Shown here: piece by piece, positions 35,308-43,969 of the stretch
Layout: each line of letters opens with the position of its first letter
How positions within the stretch are numbered: position 1 is the stretch's first letter
Assembly (NCBI GenBank): GCA_963662675.2
Contig: CAXXHP010000004.1
Coordinates: 558,001 to 622,000, forward strand
DNA: 64,000 nucleotides
DNA from: G963662675 sp963662675
GTDB taxonomy: Bacteria > Bacteroidota > Bacteroidia > Bacteroidales > Prolixibacteraceae
Direction of reading: 5' to 3'
The notes under the pieces: generated by a model
Told to the model about the DNA's origin: nothing
Databases searched by the model: none
The model's input: only the letters and a program-made list of their open reading frames with translations
Position numbers and translations under genes: made by a program

Positions 35308-38202
35308 ATGCGATTCCTCAAAATATCTTTTATCCTCTGTTTACTATTAACCCAATCTGTATCATTTGCTCAATATTTTTCAACTGGCGATGATCCTGGA
35401 AGTATTAAATGGCGGGAGCTTCGCACAGAAAATTTTCAATTGATATATCCTGAAGAATATGAAGAAAAAGCTCAGTCAGTAGCTCATATTTTTGAAAAGG
35501 TTTATGACTATGGATATCACAGTTTGAAACATGCTCCCCGGAAAATATCAATTATATTGCACACCCATGCTGTAAAATCAAATGGGCTAGTTGCTTGGTC
35601 TCCAAAAAGAATGGAGCTTTTCCCAACTCCAAATCAAAAGTTATATGCTCAGGATTGGATTGAACAGTTAGCTATTCATGAATTTCGGCATGTTGTTCAG
35701 ATGGATAAAATTCAGGATAATATGCCTGGAATACTTAATGCCATGTTTGGCGAACAGGCCGCTGCTGTTGTTGTTGGGGCGTATTTGCCATTCTGGTTTT
35801 TAGAAGGTGATGCCGTCATGACAGAGACCTCATTAACCAAGACTGGTAGAGGACGACTTCCTTCTTTTCTCATGGAAAACAAAGCGCTTGCAATTGAAAA
35901 AGGACTTCCTTCATATGATAAAATAACCATGGGTTCTTATAAGGATTTCATTCCAAATCGTTACAGGTTTGGTTATTGGTTTACAGGCGGAATCCGTCAA
36001 GAATATGGATCAAAAGTGTGGTCTGATGTGGTAAGCAAAATAGGGCAGAAGCCACTTTCAATAAACCCATTGAACAGCGTTTTAAAGGAAACAACAGGAA
36101 ACACCAAAGAAAGACTTTACCCTGAAATATTTAAAAATTATCTGAAAAATTGGGAATTAGAGATTGCGTTGTTGTCAAAAACCAACCACAAGCAAGTAGC
36201 CCTCAAAAATAATATATACTCCAATTACACATATATTTCTGCTTTATCGGATTCATCCGTCATAGCTTACAAAGAAAGCAGAAGAGATATTGGCCGAATT
36301 GTACAGCTGGTAAATGGAGAAGAGTCCCCAATTTACACCCCTGGGAAAGTTGCTGGCGAATCATTATCTCAAAATGGAGACCTACTCATTTGGGCAGAAA
36401 ACAGACCTGACATCAGATGGACACATGCTGATCGTTCTGTTGTAGTGGTTTATGATTTGGATAAAAAGACGAAGAAAGTAATCCAATCGGAAAATACTCT
36501 TTTCAGTCCAGTAATTTCTTTCAATAATGACGTATTTGCAGCTGTGGAAATAGATCATCTCAATAATTACTACTTATCAGTTTTTGATTTGGAGTCGGGC
36601 CATCTAATCCAGCAATTCGAGACAGATGAAAATGATTATTTTTTTACGCCATGCTGGAATAAAAATGGTGAAACCCTCTACTTCATTGGACTTAATGCCA
36701 AAGGCAAGTATATCGGGTCATTGAATACGAAAAATGGAAAATTCACAAAATTGACTTCTTCAAATTATTTTGATATTCGTAACCCCGAATTTCATGATGA
36801 CAAATTATACTATACTTCTTCAAAAACAGGAATTGACAATATATTCAGCATCGATTTAAAAACAGGCAAGGACGTTCAAATAACATCAACTGCTTTTGGA
36901 GCAGACTATGCTTCTGTAGTAGATGGCAACTTGTTCTTTAGCAACTACAGTTCCAATGGTTACAAAATTTCTGTTTTAAAGCTGAATGATGCGTTAGGCA
37001 AACCAAGCGATGACATTGAAACGAAAACATATGAATTAGCTGAGACCTTAGCCAGTCAGGAAAAAGGCCTCATAAATTTCGCAATAGCTGACTCAACGCA
37101 ATATGAAACTAAGCCATACCGAAAGCTTGCACATCTTTTTAACTTTCATAGCTGGGCACCAGCTTATATTAATGCTAATGACTATGAAGTCAGACCCGGC
37201 ATTTCATTTATGTCCCAAAACAAGCTAGGAACAGCCAGCACTAACTTAGGTTATGAATATGATATAACTGAAGAAGTAGGGAAATATAAAGTCGATTTTG
37301 AATATTCCGGACTTTTTCCAATTTTCAATGCACAAGTAGCATTTGGGAAAAGGAAATCTAAATATTATCAAGTTATAAATACCCTAGATCGTTTTGGAAG
37401 CGTGATTAGTAGTGATACCACACTTCAAAATTATTCATGGAATGAGCTTGAGCTGGAACTAGATATGAGAATTCCTCTTTATTTTAATCAGGGAAAATAT
37501 ACTCAAGTTCTACAACCGGAAATTCGCTATAGCTACACAAAACTATCCCATAACGCAACAACTCCAGATGGAATATCTTTGGGATATTACCATTCCATGC
37601 TATATCGAATGTATTTCCACAACAGGATTCGGCAATCAGAATTAGATATCATTCCTAAATGGGGACAAGTATTTGACCTATTATACCAAAATAGTCCATC
37701 AGGAGGATTGGATATTGGGGATTTAAAGGCTTTTCAATCTTATTTATATTTTCCGGGATTGATGCACAATCATGGTATCAAGATTTATAATGGCTTTCAG
37801 ACAAAGAGCTCAGATGCAGGTGTTTCTTTTTCTGATGCCATCAAATACCCAAGGGGGTTCAACAGTTCTCCTAGTAATGAAATGTACTCATTTGGTATCG
37901 ACTATGTATTACCGATTGGATACCCCGATCTTAGTTTTGGAAAACTGTTCTATCTAAAAAGGTTACGAACATCCTTGTTCTACGATCATGCTAATCAAAG
38001 GGGAGCAATATATAATGAAAACGGCTCTTTGGGAATGTCCTATAGCAAAGTGCTAAATTCCTTTGGAGCTGAATTGACCGGAGATGGACATTTGCTGAGA
38101 CTCGTTGCTCCCGTTTCAATAGGATTAAGAGGTGCTTATCTTCCAGACTACCAAGAAATTAATTTCGAATTTCTATTCTCTATCAACTTAGATTCAATTT
38201 GA
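35308..38202 (+). CDS. Exported HExxH metalloprotease-like protein with propeller and barrel-like C-terminus
   Basis: 964 residues. Signal peptide 1-22 (ending VSFAQ). Residues about 35-290 resemble a gluzincin peptidase domain: HEFRH (124-128) supplies two zinc histidines and the catalytic Glu125, and WFLEGDA (163-169) supplies the third ligand Glu166. Residues about 290-620 hold repeated beta segments like TolB/WD-type propeller blades (LYFIGLNAKGKYIGSLNTK; LYYTSSKTGIDNIFSID). Residues about 640-964 alternate polar and hydrophobic residues and end in a beta strand (EFLFSINLDSI), which fits an outer-membrane barrel or barrel-like domain. Activity is untested. It converges with the metallophosphoesterase gene and overlaps its end by 9 bases. 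Confidence 0.78.
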   Translation: MRFLKISFILCLLLTQSVSFAQYFSTGDDPGSIKWRELRTENFQLIYPEEYEEKAQSVAHIFEKVYDYGYHSLKHAPRKISIILHTHAVKSNGLVAWSPKRMELFPTPNQKLYAQDWIEQLAIHEFRHVVQMDKIQDNMPGILNAMFGEQAAAVVVGAYLPFWFLEGDAVMTETSLTKTGRGRLPSFLMENKALAIEKGLPSYDKITMGSYKDFIPNRYRFGYWFTGGIRQEYGSKVWSDVVSKIGQKPLSINPLNSVLKETTGNTKERLYPEIFKNYLKNWELEIALLSKTNHKQVALKNNIYSNYTYISALSDSSVIAYKESRRDIGRIVQLVNGEESPIYTPGKVAGESLSQNGDLLIWAENRPDIRWTHADRSVVVVYDLDKKTKKVIQSENTLFSPVISFNNDVFAAVEIDHLNNYYLSVFDLESGHLIQQFETDENDYFFTPCWNKNGETLYFIGLNAKGKYIGSLNTKNGKFTKLTSSNYFDIRNPEFHDDKLYYTSSKTGIDNIFSIDLKTGKDVQITSTAFGADYASVVDGNLFFSNYSSNGYKISVLKLNDALGKPSDDIETKTYELAETLASQEKGLINFAIADSTQYETKPYRKLAHLFNFHSWAPAYINANDYEVRPGISFMSQNKLGTASTNLGYEYDITEEVGKYKVDFEYSGLFPIFNAQVAFGKRKSKYYQVINTLDRFGSVISSDTTLQNYSWNELELELDMRIPLYFNQGKYTQVLQPEIRYSYTKLSHNATTPDGISLGYYHSMLYRMYFHNRIRQSELDIIPKWGQVFDLLYQNSPSGGLDIGDLKAFQSYLYFPGLMHNHGIKIYNGFQTKSSDAGVSFSDAIKYPRGFNSSPSNEMYSFGIDYVLPIGYPDLSFGKLFYLKRLRTSLFYDHANQRGAIYNENGSLGMSYSKVLNSFGAELTGDGHLLRLVAPVSIGLRGAYLPDYQEINFEFLFSINLDSI

Positions 38203-39396
38203 TTTTAATGTCAAAACTGATATCTCGGGATCCATGTCAATTCTTCCGAGAAAACCAACACATCCAATCCCTCGATTTATATATAGGTATTGGTTATCTT
38301 TTTTATAGAGTCCACCCCAATATTTCTGAATGAGAATCATTGGACTAAATTCTATGCCAGCTACCTTAAAAGCAAATTGGCCTCCATGTGTATGGCCAGA
38401 AAGCGTTAACTGAATATCTTTTTGTCGCAACACCTCTTCTTCCCAATGTGAAGGATCATGCGTCATCAGTATTTTGAAGGAATCGTTTGTGGTATTGTTC
38501 AAAGCAGAATCCAATTCTGCATATTGAGGGAAGGGGCTATGTCCCCAGTTCTCTACACCAATGATATATAATGGAGTGTTGTTGGCTGTTATCATTTCAG
38601 ATTGATTGAGTAATAAGTTAAATCCGGTTTCTTGCAGCTTTTGCCTAAGTATCATCTGATTAGATCCTTTTTCCATTTCACTGTCCCAATCGGAATAGTC
38701 CCCATAGTCATGGTTTCCAAGTATTGCAAACTTACCATACGTCGACTTCATTGCACTTAGCTGCTCCTCAAAACCCAGCATTTCATTGGCGTAATTATTT
38801 ACAATATCGCCAGTAAAGAGAATTAGGTCCGGCTCTATTTTATTAATTTCAACGGCGCATTTTGCAAGAAAACTATCATCTTCAAAACTTCCAAGATGCA
38901 AATCTGAGATATGAACAATTTTTAGTTGATCTAAAGATTTTGGAAGAGAATTAATCGATATTTCAGTTTCTTCAATGCGAATAGATTTTCTGCCTACTAG
39001 AATTCCATAACCTATATTTAGAAGCATACCCATCCCAAGAATTAATCCACTAAGAACAATCGTTTTAGATACAGATTTGTTTTTCAGAAATCGAAATGGA
39101 GCACCAACAATAACAAAAAATGCAATCAGTAGTTTCGGAAATATATTTAAAACTGAAATAGAGATTACAAAATAGAAAAATTGATAATTTGTGGTTTGTC
39201 TAATTTTATCCGGATTTATAAATGCAAACAACCATATCCCAAATAGAATAGCTGTGAGAAGCCAGTACATAATACTAACTTTCTTTTTTACTTTTCGATC
39301 AACCACCAACTGAGCCACACCAAAATATGCTAACGCTTCAATCGCAAGAATAAAGAATATAAACAAAAAAATACCGGAGGAGGGAATACCACGCAT
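38194..39396 (-). CDS. Membrane-anchored metallophosphoesterase, YkuE-like
   Basis: 400 residues from the ATG at 39394-39396; the frame is open to a TTG at 39436-39438, which would add 14 residues. Four predicted helices in the first 150 residues precede a calcineurin-type domain. Metal motifs (long-form numbering) are ISDLHLG (177-183), FTGDIVN (208-214), GNHD (241-244), MTHDP and SGHTHGGQ. Relatives act on phospholipid-type or UDP-sugar-lipid substrates at the membrane, or as general phosphodiesterases; the substrate here is unknown. It converges with the preceding gene with a 9-base overlap of coding ends. Confidence 0.87.
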   Translation of the reverse strand: MRGIPSSGIFLFIFFILAIEALAYFGVAQLVVDRKVKKKVSIMYWLLTAILFGIWLFAFINPDKIRQTTNYQFFYFVISISVLNIFPKLLIAFFVIVGAPFRFLKNKSVSKTIVLSGLILGMGMLLNIGYGILVGRKSIRIEETEISINSLPKSLDQLKIVHISDLHLGSFEDDSFLAKCAVEINKIEPDLILFTGDIVNNYANEMLGFEEQLSAMKSTYGKFAILGNHDYGDYSDWDSEMEKGSNQMILRQKLQETGFNLLLNQSEMITANNTPLYIIGVENWGHSPFPQYAELDSALNNTTNDSFKILMTHDPSHWEEEVLRQKDIQLTLSGHTHGGQFAFKVAGIEFSPMILIQKYWGGLYKKDNQYLYINRGIGCVGFLGRIDMDPEISVLTLKSN

Positions 39397-39597
39397 AAGC
39401 AACCATTTAATTGAAAAAAACTCTCCTAAAATAGTCAACTTAATTGATTTTGAAATGTAAGTTTTGAAAATTAGCTATAATGAGAAAAGCAAAACAGATG
39501 TGCTCGACTGATTAAATGATTGATAATGTGATCATATATTATTGTTTTCCTTCTTTTTAAACTCTCTAGAATCGCATATTTTTATTCGACCCGAGTT

Positions 39598-39614
39598 TAC
39601 ACATTGAAAGTGTA
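39598..39614. promoter_or_regulatory. 17-base dyad, operator candidate
   Basis: TACACATTGAAAGTGTA is symmetric around a central G with one mismatched pair. It lies about 200 bases upstream of the metallophosphoesterase start and 514 bases before the XRE gene, so its target is unclear. Confidence 0.25.
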
Positions 39615-39797
39615 TTTCATCTCTTTCAAAAAATCTCGAATATATATATTCTAAAAATACAGCCGCATTTCATGTAATTAACAAATGAGAACCACTTCGG
39701 ATTAGATCAACAATCTATGCCTATACATTTGTGTCGAACTAATTTTTAGTAAAAACAACTATAATTCTAGAATGCTGACCTGTTTATTTACAATTAT

Positions 39798-39823
39798 AAA
39801 CAGACAGTCTCATCTGTTTTTTT
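39798..39823 (+). terminator. Hairpin with T-tract inside a gene-free region
   Basis: AAACAGA (39798-39804) pairs with TCTGTTT (39813-39819), with an 8-base loop, followed by TTTT. No gene ends just upstream on this strand, so if it works it would terminate an untranslated transcript. Confidence 0.4.
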
Positions 39824-40074
39824 AAGTTTATATACGCACATATTGCACTGCATGTCAGTGCTATAAACAGCACTATGTGAACTATTTTATTAACTACGCC
39901 TACATATATGAGTCACATCTCTTGCGTACCCAGCAAACAATGATACTTACAATGTACTATATCAGCACATTACGAAATATACCTAAAGTAATACATAGAA
40001 TGTATTGCCTTGATTGCGTGGGTTTTGCATGCAGGCTGGTTACAAATGTAAAGCAATGCATTTTACAAATGGGT

Positions 40075-40105
40075 TTTGAAAAGTCGGCCTTATGGTTTAT
40101 TTTTG
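40075..40105 (+). promoter_or_regulatory. Consensus Bacteroidetes promoter of the XRE regulator
   Basis: TTTG (40075-40078), a 19-base spacer and TATTTTTG (40098-40105) match the -33/-7 pattern TTTG-N19-TAnnTTTG exactly. The predicted start of transcription is about 16 bases before the ATG at 40128. It is the best promoter in the window. Confidence 0.72.
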
Positions 40106-40127
40106 TAAAGTCATCAAATTCTCATTT

Positions 40128-40574
40128 ATGAATAGTCGAATTAAACGTTTTATGGACCACAAGGGGCTTACTTCTTCTGAGTTGGCCGATACGATAGGGG
40201 TGCAACGTTCAAATGTAACACACGTTCTGCATGGTCGAAATAAGCCTAGCTTCCCATTCATCTCAAAACTATTGGAGACCTATCCGGAAATTGATGCAAA
40301 ATGGTTAATATTGGGAGAGGGACAAATGCTTGAGGCAGGCACTTCTTCTGCGGCAACTTTATTTCAGGAGGAAGTACCTGCGACTTACTCAGTGCCAATA
40401 GAAAAGAATACGGAGAAAGCATCAGAAAAGATTAAACACCAGGATACAATTGAGGATAACCCAATCCCTAAAAGTCTGGTTAGTGCTGTATTAGAAGGCG
40501 ATACAAAGGAAATTGAAAGAGTTGTTATTTTTTATACAGATCAAACTTTTAAACAATACACACCCAGTAAATAA
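40128..40574 (+). CDS. XRE-family HTH transcriptional regulator
   Basis: 148 residues from the ATG at 40128. An upstream in-frame ATG (40092) lies inside the promoter, so I reject it. Residues 4-60 form an HTH_3 domain (KGLTSSELADTIGVQRSNVTH recognition region), with WLILGEGQM after it, as in many Bacteroidetes XRE proteins. The C-terminal part (75-148) is polar and probably flexible, ending in a short hydrophobic segment (RVVIFYTDQTFKQY). Its target is unknown. pyrK starts 35 bases after its stop but has its own -7 element. Confidence 0.85.
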   Translation: MNSRIKRFMDHKGLTSSELADTIGVQRSNVTHVLHGRNKPSFPFISKLLETYPEIDAKWLILGEGQMLEAGTSSAATLFQEEVPATYSVPIEKNTEKASEKIKHQDTIEDNPIPKSLVSAVLEGDTKEIERVVIFYTDQTFKQYTPSK

Positions 40575-40583
40575 TTTTTCTCC

Positions 40584-40591
40584 TATCTTTG
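40584..40591 (+). promoter_or_regulatory. -7 element for pyrK-pyrD
   Basis: TATCTTTG matches TAnnTTTG and ends 18 bases before the pyrK ATG, so the leader would be only about a dozen bases. No -33 TTTG was seen at the right distance. Confidence 0.4.
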
Positions 40592-40609
40592 CCGGCAAAT
40601 TTAGCTGGA

Positions 40610-41389
40610 ATGAATAAAATTATTCAAGAGCTTCTGCTCGTTGAAAACACACAATTAAATCACGACAATTTTCGCTTAGTACTTCAGTCTGATTCTGATT
40701 TGCCAGAAATACTCCCAGGTCAGTTTGTGAATGTTGAGATAAAAAAGGCCACTGAAATTTTCTTACGTAGGCCGTTTTCTATCTTGGATGTGGATCGTAA
40801 AAAGAAAACATTTTCATTGTTGGTGAAAATTCTGGGGCGAGGCTCCAAGGTCTTAACAAGCTATAAGGCAGGTGAAAAAATAAGCGTAATATTTCCACTT
40901 GGAAATGGCTTTACAATTCCTTCCTCTAAAGATAAGGTGCTTTTAATAGGTGGAGGTAGCGGAGTTGCCCCTATGTTGTTTTTATCAAAAATTTGTGGCT
41001 TAAAACCAGAACAAGTTCATGTTCTATTAGGAGCCAGAAGCATATCAGACCACGTGGATGTTAGCTCATACACCGACAATGGTGCTTTCTACTACGCAAC
41101 AGAGGATGGCTCTTTAGGGGAGAAAGGTTTTGTTACAAATCACTCAGTTTATAAGTCAGAGTTGGCGACTTTCGACAAAATATATACTTGTGGCCCGGAT
41201 TTAATGATGAAAGCGATTGCAAAGGATGCAGCAAAAGCCGGTAAATTCTGCGAAGTATCTCTCGAAAACATGATGGCATGTGGCTTTGGCGTATGCTTAT
41301 GCTGTGTGGAAAAAACCACTTCTGGCCACAAATGTGTATGTACTGATGGCCCAGTATTTAATATTAATGATTTAACATGGCAGATTTAA
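40610..41389 (+). CDS. pyrK: Dihydroorotate dehydrogenase electron transfer subunit
   Basis: 259 residues from the ATG at 40610; a TTG at 40589 would add 7 residues, but the ATG fits the -7 element better. FAD-binding RRPFSI (53-58), an NAD-binding IGGGSGVAP region (113-121) and the 2Fe-2S site with spacing Cys224-x4-Cys229-x2-Cys232-x11-Cys244 are all present. It passes electrons from PyrD to NAD in the class 1B heterotetramer of pyrimidine synthesis. Its last 13 bases overlap the start of pyrD, so translation is coupled. Confidence 0.94.
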   Translation: MNKIIQELLLVENTQLNHDNFRLVLQSDSDLPEILPGQFVNVEIKKATEIFLRRPFSILDVDRKKKTFSLLVKILGRGSKVLTSYKAGEKISVIFPLGNGFTIPSSKDKVLLIGGGSGVAPMLFLSKICGLKPEQVHVLLGARSISDHVDVSSYTDNGAFYYATEDGSLGEKGFVTNHSVYKSELATFDKIYTCGPDLMMKAIAKDAAKAGKFCEVSLENMMACGFGVCLCCVEKTTSGHKCVCTDGPVFNINDLTWQI

Positions 41390-42288
41390 GCGTAAAAATA
41401 AAAGACCTATCATTTAAAAATCCAGTTTTGACAGCATCTGGAACCTGTGGTTTTGGTGCAGAAATTGCAGATTTTGTTGATTTATCCAAATTGGGCGGTG
41501 TGGTTATGAAAGGAACGACCCTTAAGCCCAGAGAAGGTAACGATTATCCAAGAATGGCTGAAACATCCTCAGGAATGCTTAATGCCGTTGGACTTCAGAA
41601 TAAAGGTGTAGATAACTTTATTAAGAATATTTACCCCAACATTAAAGATATTGACTCTAATTTTATTGTCAACGTAAATGGCTCTACAATTGAAGAATAC
41701 GTTGAGTTAACTGAACGCATCAATGAATTAGATAAAATTCCTGCAATAGAGCTTAATATTAGCTGCCCCAATGTAAAAGAAGGGGGAATGGCTTTTGGGG
41801 TAAGTTGTCTTTCTGCTGAGAGTGTGGTTCGTGCGGTAAGAAAAGTCTATAATAAGCCATTAATAGTGAAACTATCTCCAAATGTGACCAATATAGCAGA
41901 GATTGCAAAGGCTGTTGAAGGGCAAGGAGCTGATAGTGTGTCGTTGGTCAATACGTTTTTAGGAATGGCTGTTAATGCGGAAACTCGCAAACCAGTTCTC
42001 TCTACGATAACAGGAGGTTTGTCAGGGCCTGCCATCAAGCCGATTGCATTGAGGATGGTGTGGCAAGTCGCTCAGGCAGTAAATGTTCCTGTTATTGGCA
42101 TGGGAGGCATCATGAATGCAGCTGATGCTATTGAATTCATGCTAGCTGGAGCGACTGCAGTTCAAGTAGGAACAGCTCTTTTTATTGATCCTACAATTCC
42201 TGTTCAGATTGTAGACGGAATAAATGACTATATTGAACGGCATAAGATGCAATCAGTTAACGACATAATTGGGGGTTTACAAATATAA
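41377..42288 (+). CDS. pyrD: Dihydroorotate dehydrogenase catalytic subunit, class 1B
   Basis: 303 residues. It oxidises dihydroorotate to orotate with FMN. Class 1 features are Cys130 in NISCPNVKEGG as active-site base, VNVNGSTIEEY, KLSPNV and the FMN phosphate site GMGGIMNAADA with GATAVQVGTALF. Pairing with pyrK marks class 1B (NAD-linked). The start overlaps pyrK by 13 bases, a common coupling of these two genes. A serine hydrolase gene follows 24 bases later and could be read through. Confidence 0.95.
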   Translation: MADLSVKIKDLSFKNPVLTASGTCGFGAEIADFVDLSKLGGVVMKGTTLKPREGNDYPRMAETSSGMLNAVGLQNKGVDNFIKNIYPNIKDIDSNFIVNVNGSTIEEYVELTERINELDKIPAIELNISCPNVKEGGMAFGVSCLSAESVVRAVRKVYNKPLIVKLSPNVTNIAEIAKAVEGQGADSVSLVNTFLGMAVNAETRKPVLSTITGGLSGPAIKPIALRMVWQVAQAVNVPVIGMGGIMNAADAIEFMLAGATAVQVGTALFIDPTIPVQIVDGINDYIERHKMQSVNDIIGGLQI

Positions 42289-42312
42289 ATTACGATAATT
42301 TACATTTATATA

Positions 42313-43611
42313 TTGCAATATTTTAAATACATATTACTCCTGATGGTCTTTGTTTTCTCTTATGGTTCAAAGCCATATCAAATCGAAAAACAAACACCGC
42401 CATATTATCAACTTGAAGCCCAAGGATTGAATAACCGCATCATCAATGAAACTTCTGAGTTTGACTATTCATCATACATTGCCAAACAATTAAATCGATT
42501 TGTAAAACAATGGGAACTAAAAGGAGTTTCAGTTGCAGTAACAAAAGATGAGCGCCTAGTTTATGCTCAGGGCTTTGGGGTTGCTGATAACAGTAATGCT
42601 CCCGTTCAACCCGGACATTTATTGAGACTTGCTAGTGTCTCGAAATTAATTACTGCGGTCGGCATCATGAAGCTGGTTGAAGAACAGAAGCTTTCTTTAG
42701 ACGACTATGTTTTTGGTCCGGATGGGATAATTAAACATTCTGCATTTGAGGAAGTGAAAGACAAGAAGCTCTATCGAATAACAGTTAGGCATTTGCTTGC
42801 ACATGCTGGAGGCTGGACTCAAAGATATGGTGACCCCGCTTTTAACTCACTGAGCATTGCCTCAAAAGTAGACGATATAGCTCCGGCAACAATCGAGTCG
42901 TATTATAAGTTTGTAGCTTCCAGACGGCTATCATACCCACCCGGGAGTCAGGTTTCTTATTCCAATATGGGATATATGTTTCTGGGGGAGGTTATCAGCC
43001 TAGCTAGTGGGCAATCTTATGAATCGTACATTCAAGACCACATACTAATTCCCAATGGAATAATTGATATGCACATTGGCAATAGCTATACTGCAAATAG
43101 ATTTCCAAATGAAGTTCAGTATTACGAACAAGAAGGAAGTCTGATGATAAAAGAATACAATGGCTCCGGTAAATATGTGAATAAGTCAGATGGTGGCAAT
43201 CCTATAGAATTGTTGAGTGCTGCCGGTGGCTGGGTTAGTTCATCAATTGAATTTGCAAGGTTTATAACGCTTATTGATGGCATGCCGGGCGTAAGCGATA
43301 TTCTCTCAGAAATATCAATTGCCGAAATGACCCACAATGCCTACGCTAAAGGACCGTTGGGATGGAAAACAACAGCCTCAGGCAATTGGTCACGCACCGG
43401 AAGCATGGCAGGAACATCTGCTATGGTCAAAAGACAATCAAATGGCTTAACTTGGATTTTTATTTCAAATTCGAGCTCGTGGAAAGGCTCTATGTTTCCC
43501 ACTGACATAAACGCGTTAATGAAAAAGATTACTTCGCGCGTAAAAGAATGGCCTGAACGCGACCTATTCAACTACTATCCGATAGAATCACTTCCTTTAG
43601 CATACAATTAG
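42313..43611 (+). CDS. Exported serine beta-lactamase-like hydrolase
   Basis: 432 residues using a TTG start at 42313. That start gives a plausible signal peptide (MQYFKYILLLMVFVFSYG); the first ATG (42343) would lose most of it. The beta-lactamase/class-C fold motifs are SVSK (Ser108, Lys111) and YSN (Tyr216); HTGG is replaced by RTGSMAGTS near 360, as often in esterase or peptidase relatives. The family covers D-Ala carboxypeptidases, esterases and beta-lactamases, and I cannot tell which. It follows pyrD by 24 bases, although the functions seem unrelated. Confidence 0.82.
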   Translation: MQYFKYILLLMVFVFSYGSKPYQIEKQTPPYYQLEAQGLNNRIINETSEFDYSSYIAKQLNRFVKQWELKGVSVAVTKDERLVYAQGFGVADNSNAPVQPGHLLRLASVSKLITAVGIMKLVEEQKLSLDDYVFGPDGIIKHSAFEEVKDKKLYRITVRHLLAHAGGWTQRYGDPAFNSLSIASKVDDIAPATIESYYKFVASRRLSYPPGSQVSYSNMGYMFLGEVISLASGQSYESYIQDHILIPNGIIDMHIGNSYTANRFPNEVQYYEQEGSLMIKEYNGSGKYVNKSDGGNPIELLSAAGGWVSSSIEFARFITLIDGMPGVSDILSEISIAEMTHNAYAKGPLGWKTTASGNWSRTGSMAGTSAMVKRQSNGLTWIFISNSSSWKGSMFPTDINALMKKITSRVKEWPERDLFNYYPIESLPLAYN

Positions 43612-43969
43612 TTTCTTGTTTGAAGCTGACTCAAATGAATTTTTTCTTTTAAAGACCTACAATTGAAGGCCGAATTCAATCAGAGTTAATTCTATCCAAA
43701 TTCTGTTCCTTCAATATTTCACTGAACTGTTATTCGTAAAAAGCACAACTTTCAACTTGTAAGAGATTGCTAAAATTTTCATTCAATCTATTGTCGAAAA
43801 TGGCGATTTCATATTAGCCTCACACAAATCCTTCAGAATAGACTAAAACCTATAAATCTGCTCATTTCTCTACAACTTCAATCTATATGATCTTGAACTT
43901 TTCACCTTAAAGCTTGTTTTAAGATGTGAAAAACCCTGAATAATAATTGTTAAATAATTCAATTCATAT
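43612..43969 (+). other. 358-base intergenic region
   Basis: AT-rich gap between the serine hydrolase and the E2 gene. I see no ORF, strong hairpin or promoter element. The imperfect dyad near 43905-43930 (CCTTAAA/TTTTAAG) is too weak to call. Confidence 0.5.

Larger units (their letters stand above)
39397..40127. other. 731-base intergenic region with dyads and hairpins
   Basis: This is the longest gene-free stretch of the window. It holds a 17-base dyad with one unpaired pair (39598-39614, TACACATTGAAAGTGTA), a hairpin with T-tract (39798-39823), two competing hairpins (GCACTG 39845-39850, CAGTGCT 39856-39862, AGCACT 39869-39874) and the promoter of the XRE gene at its end. Any ORF inside is short and codon-poor. 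A small RNA ending at the 39798 hairpin is possible but unproven. Confidence 0.55.

Noticed and set aside
35193..35393. 66-codon frame upstream of the large HExxH protein
   Set aside because: Overlaps the signal-peptide coding region of a better gene in another frame and has no domain.
39877..40131. 84-codon frame in the gap before the XRE gene
   Set aside because: It covers the XRE promoter and overlaps its start; codon use and composition look random.
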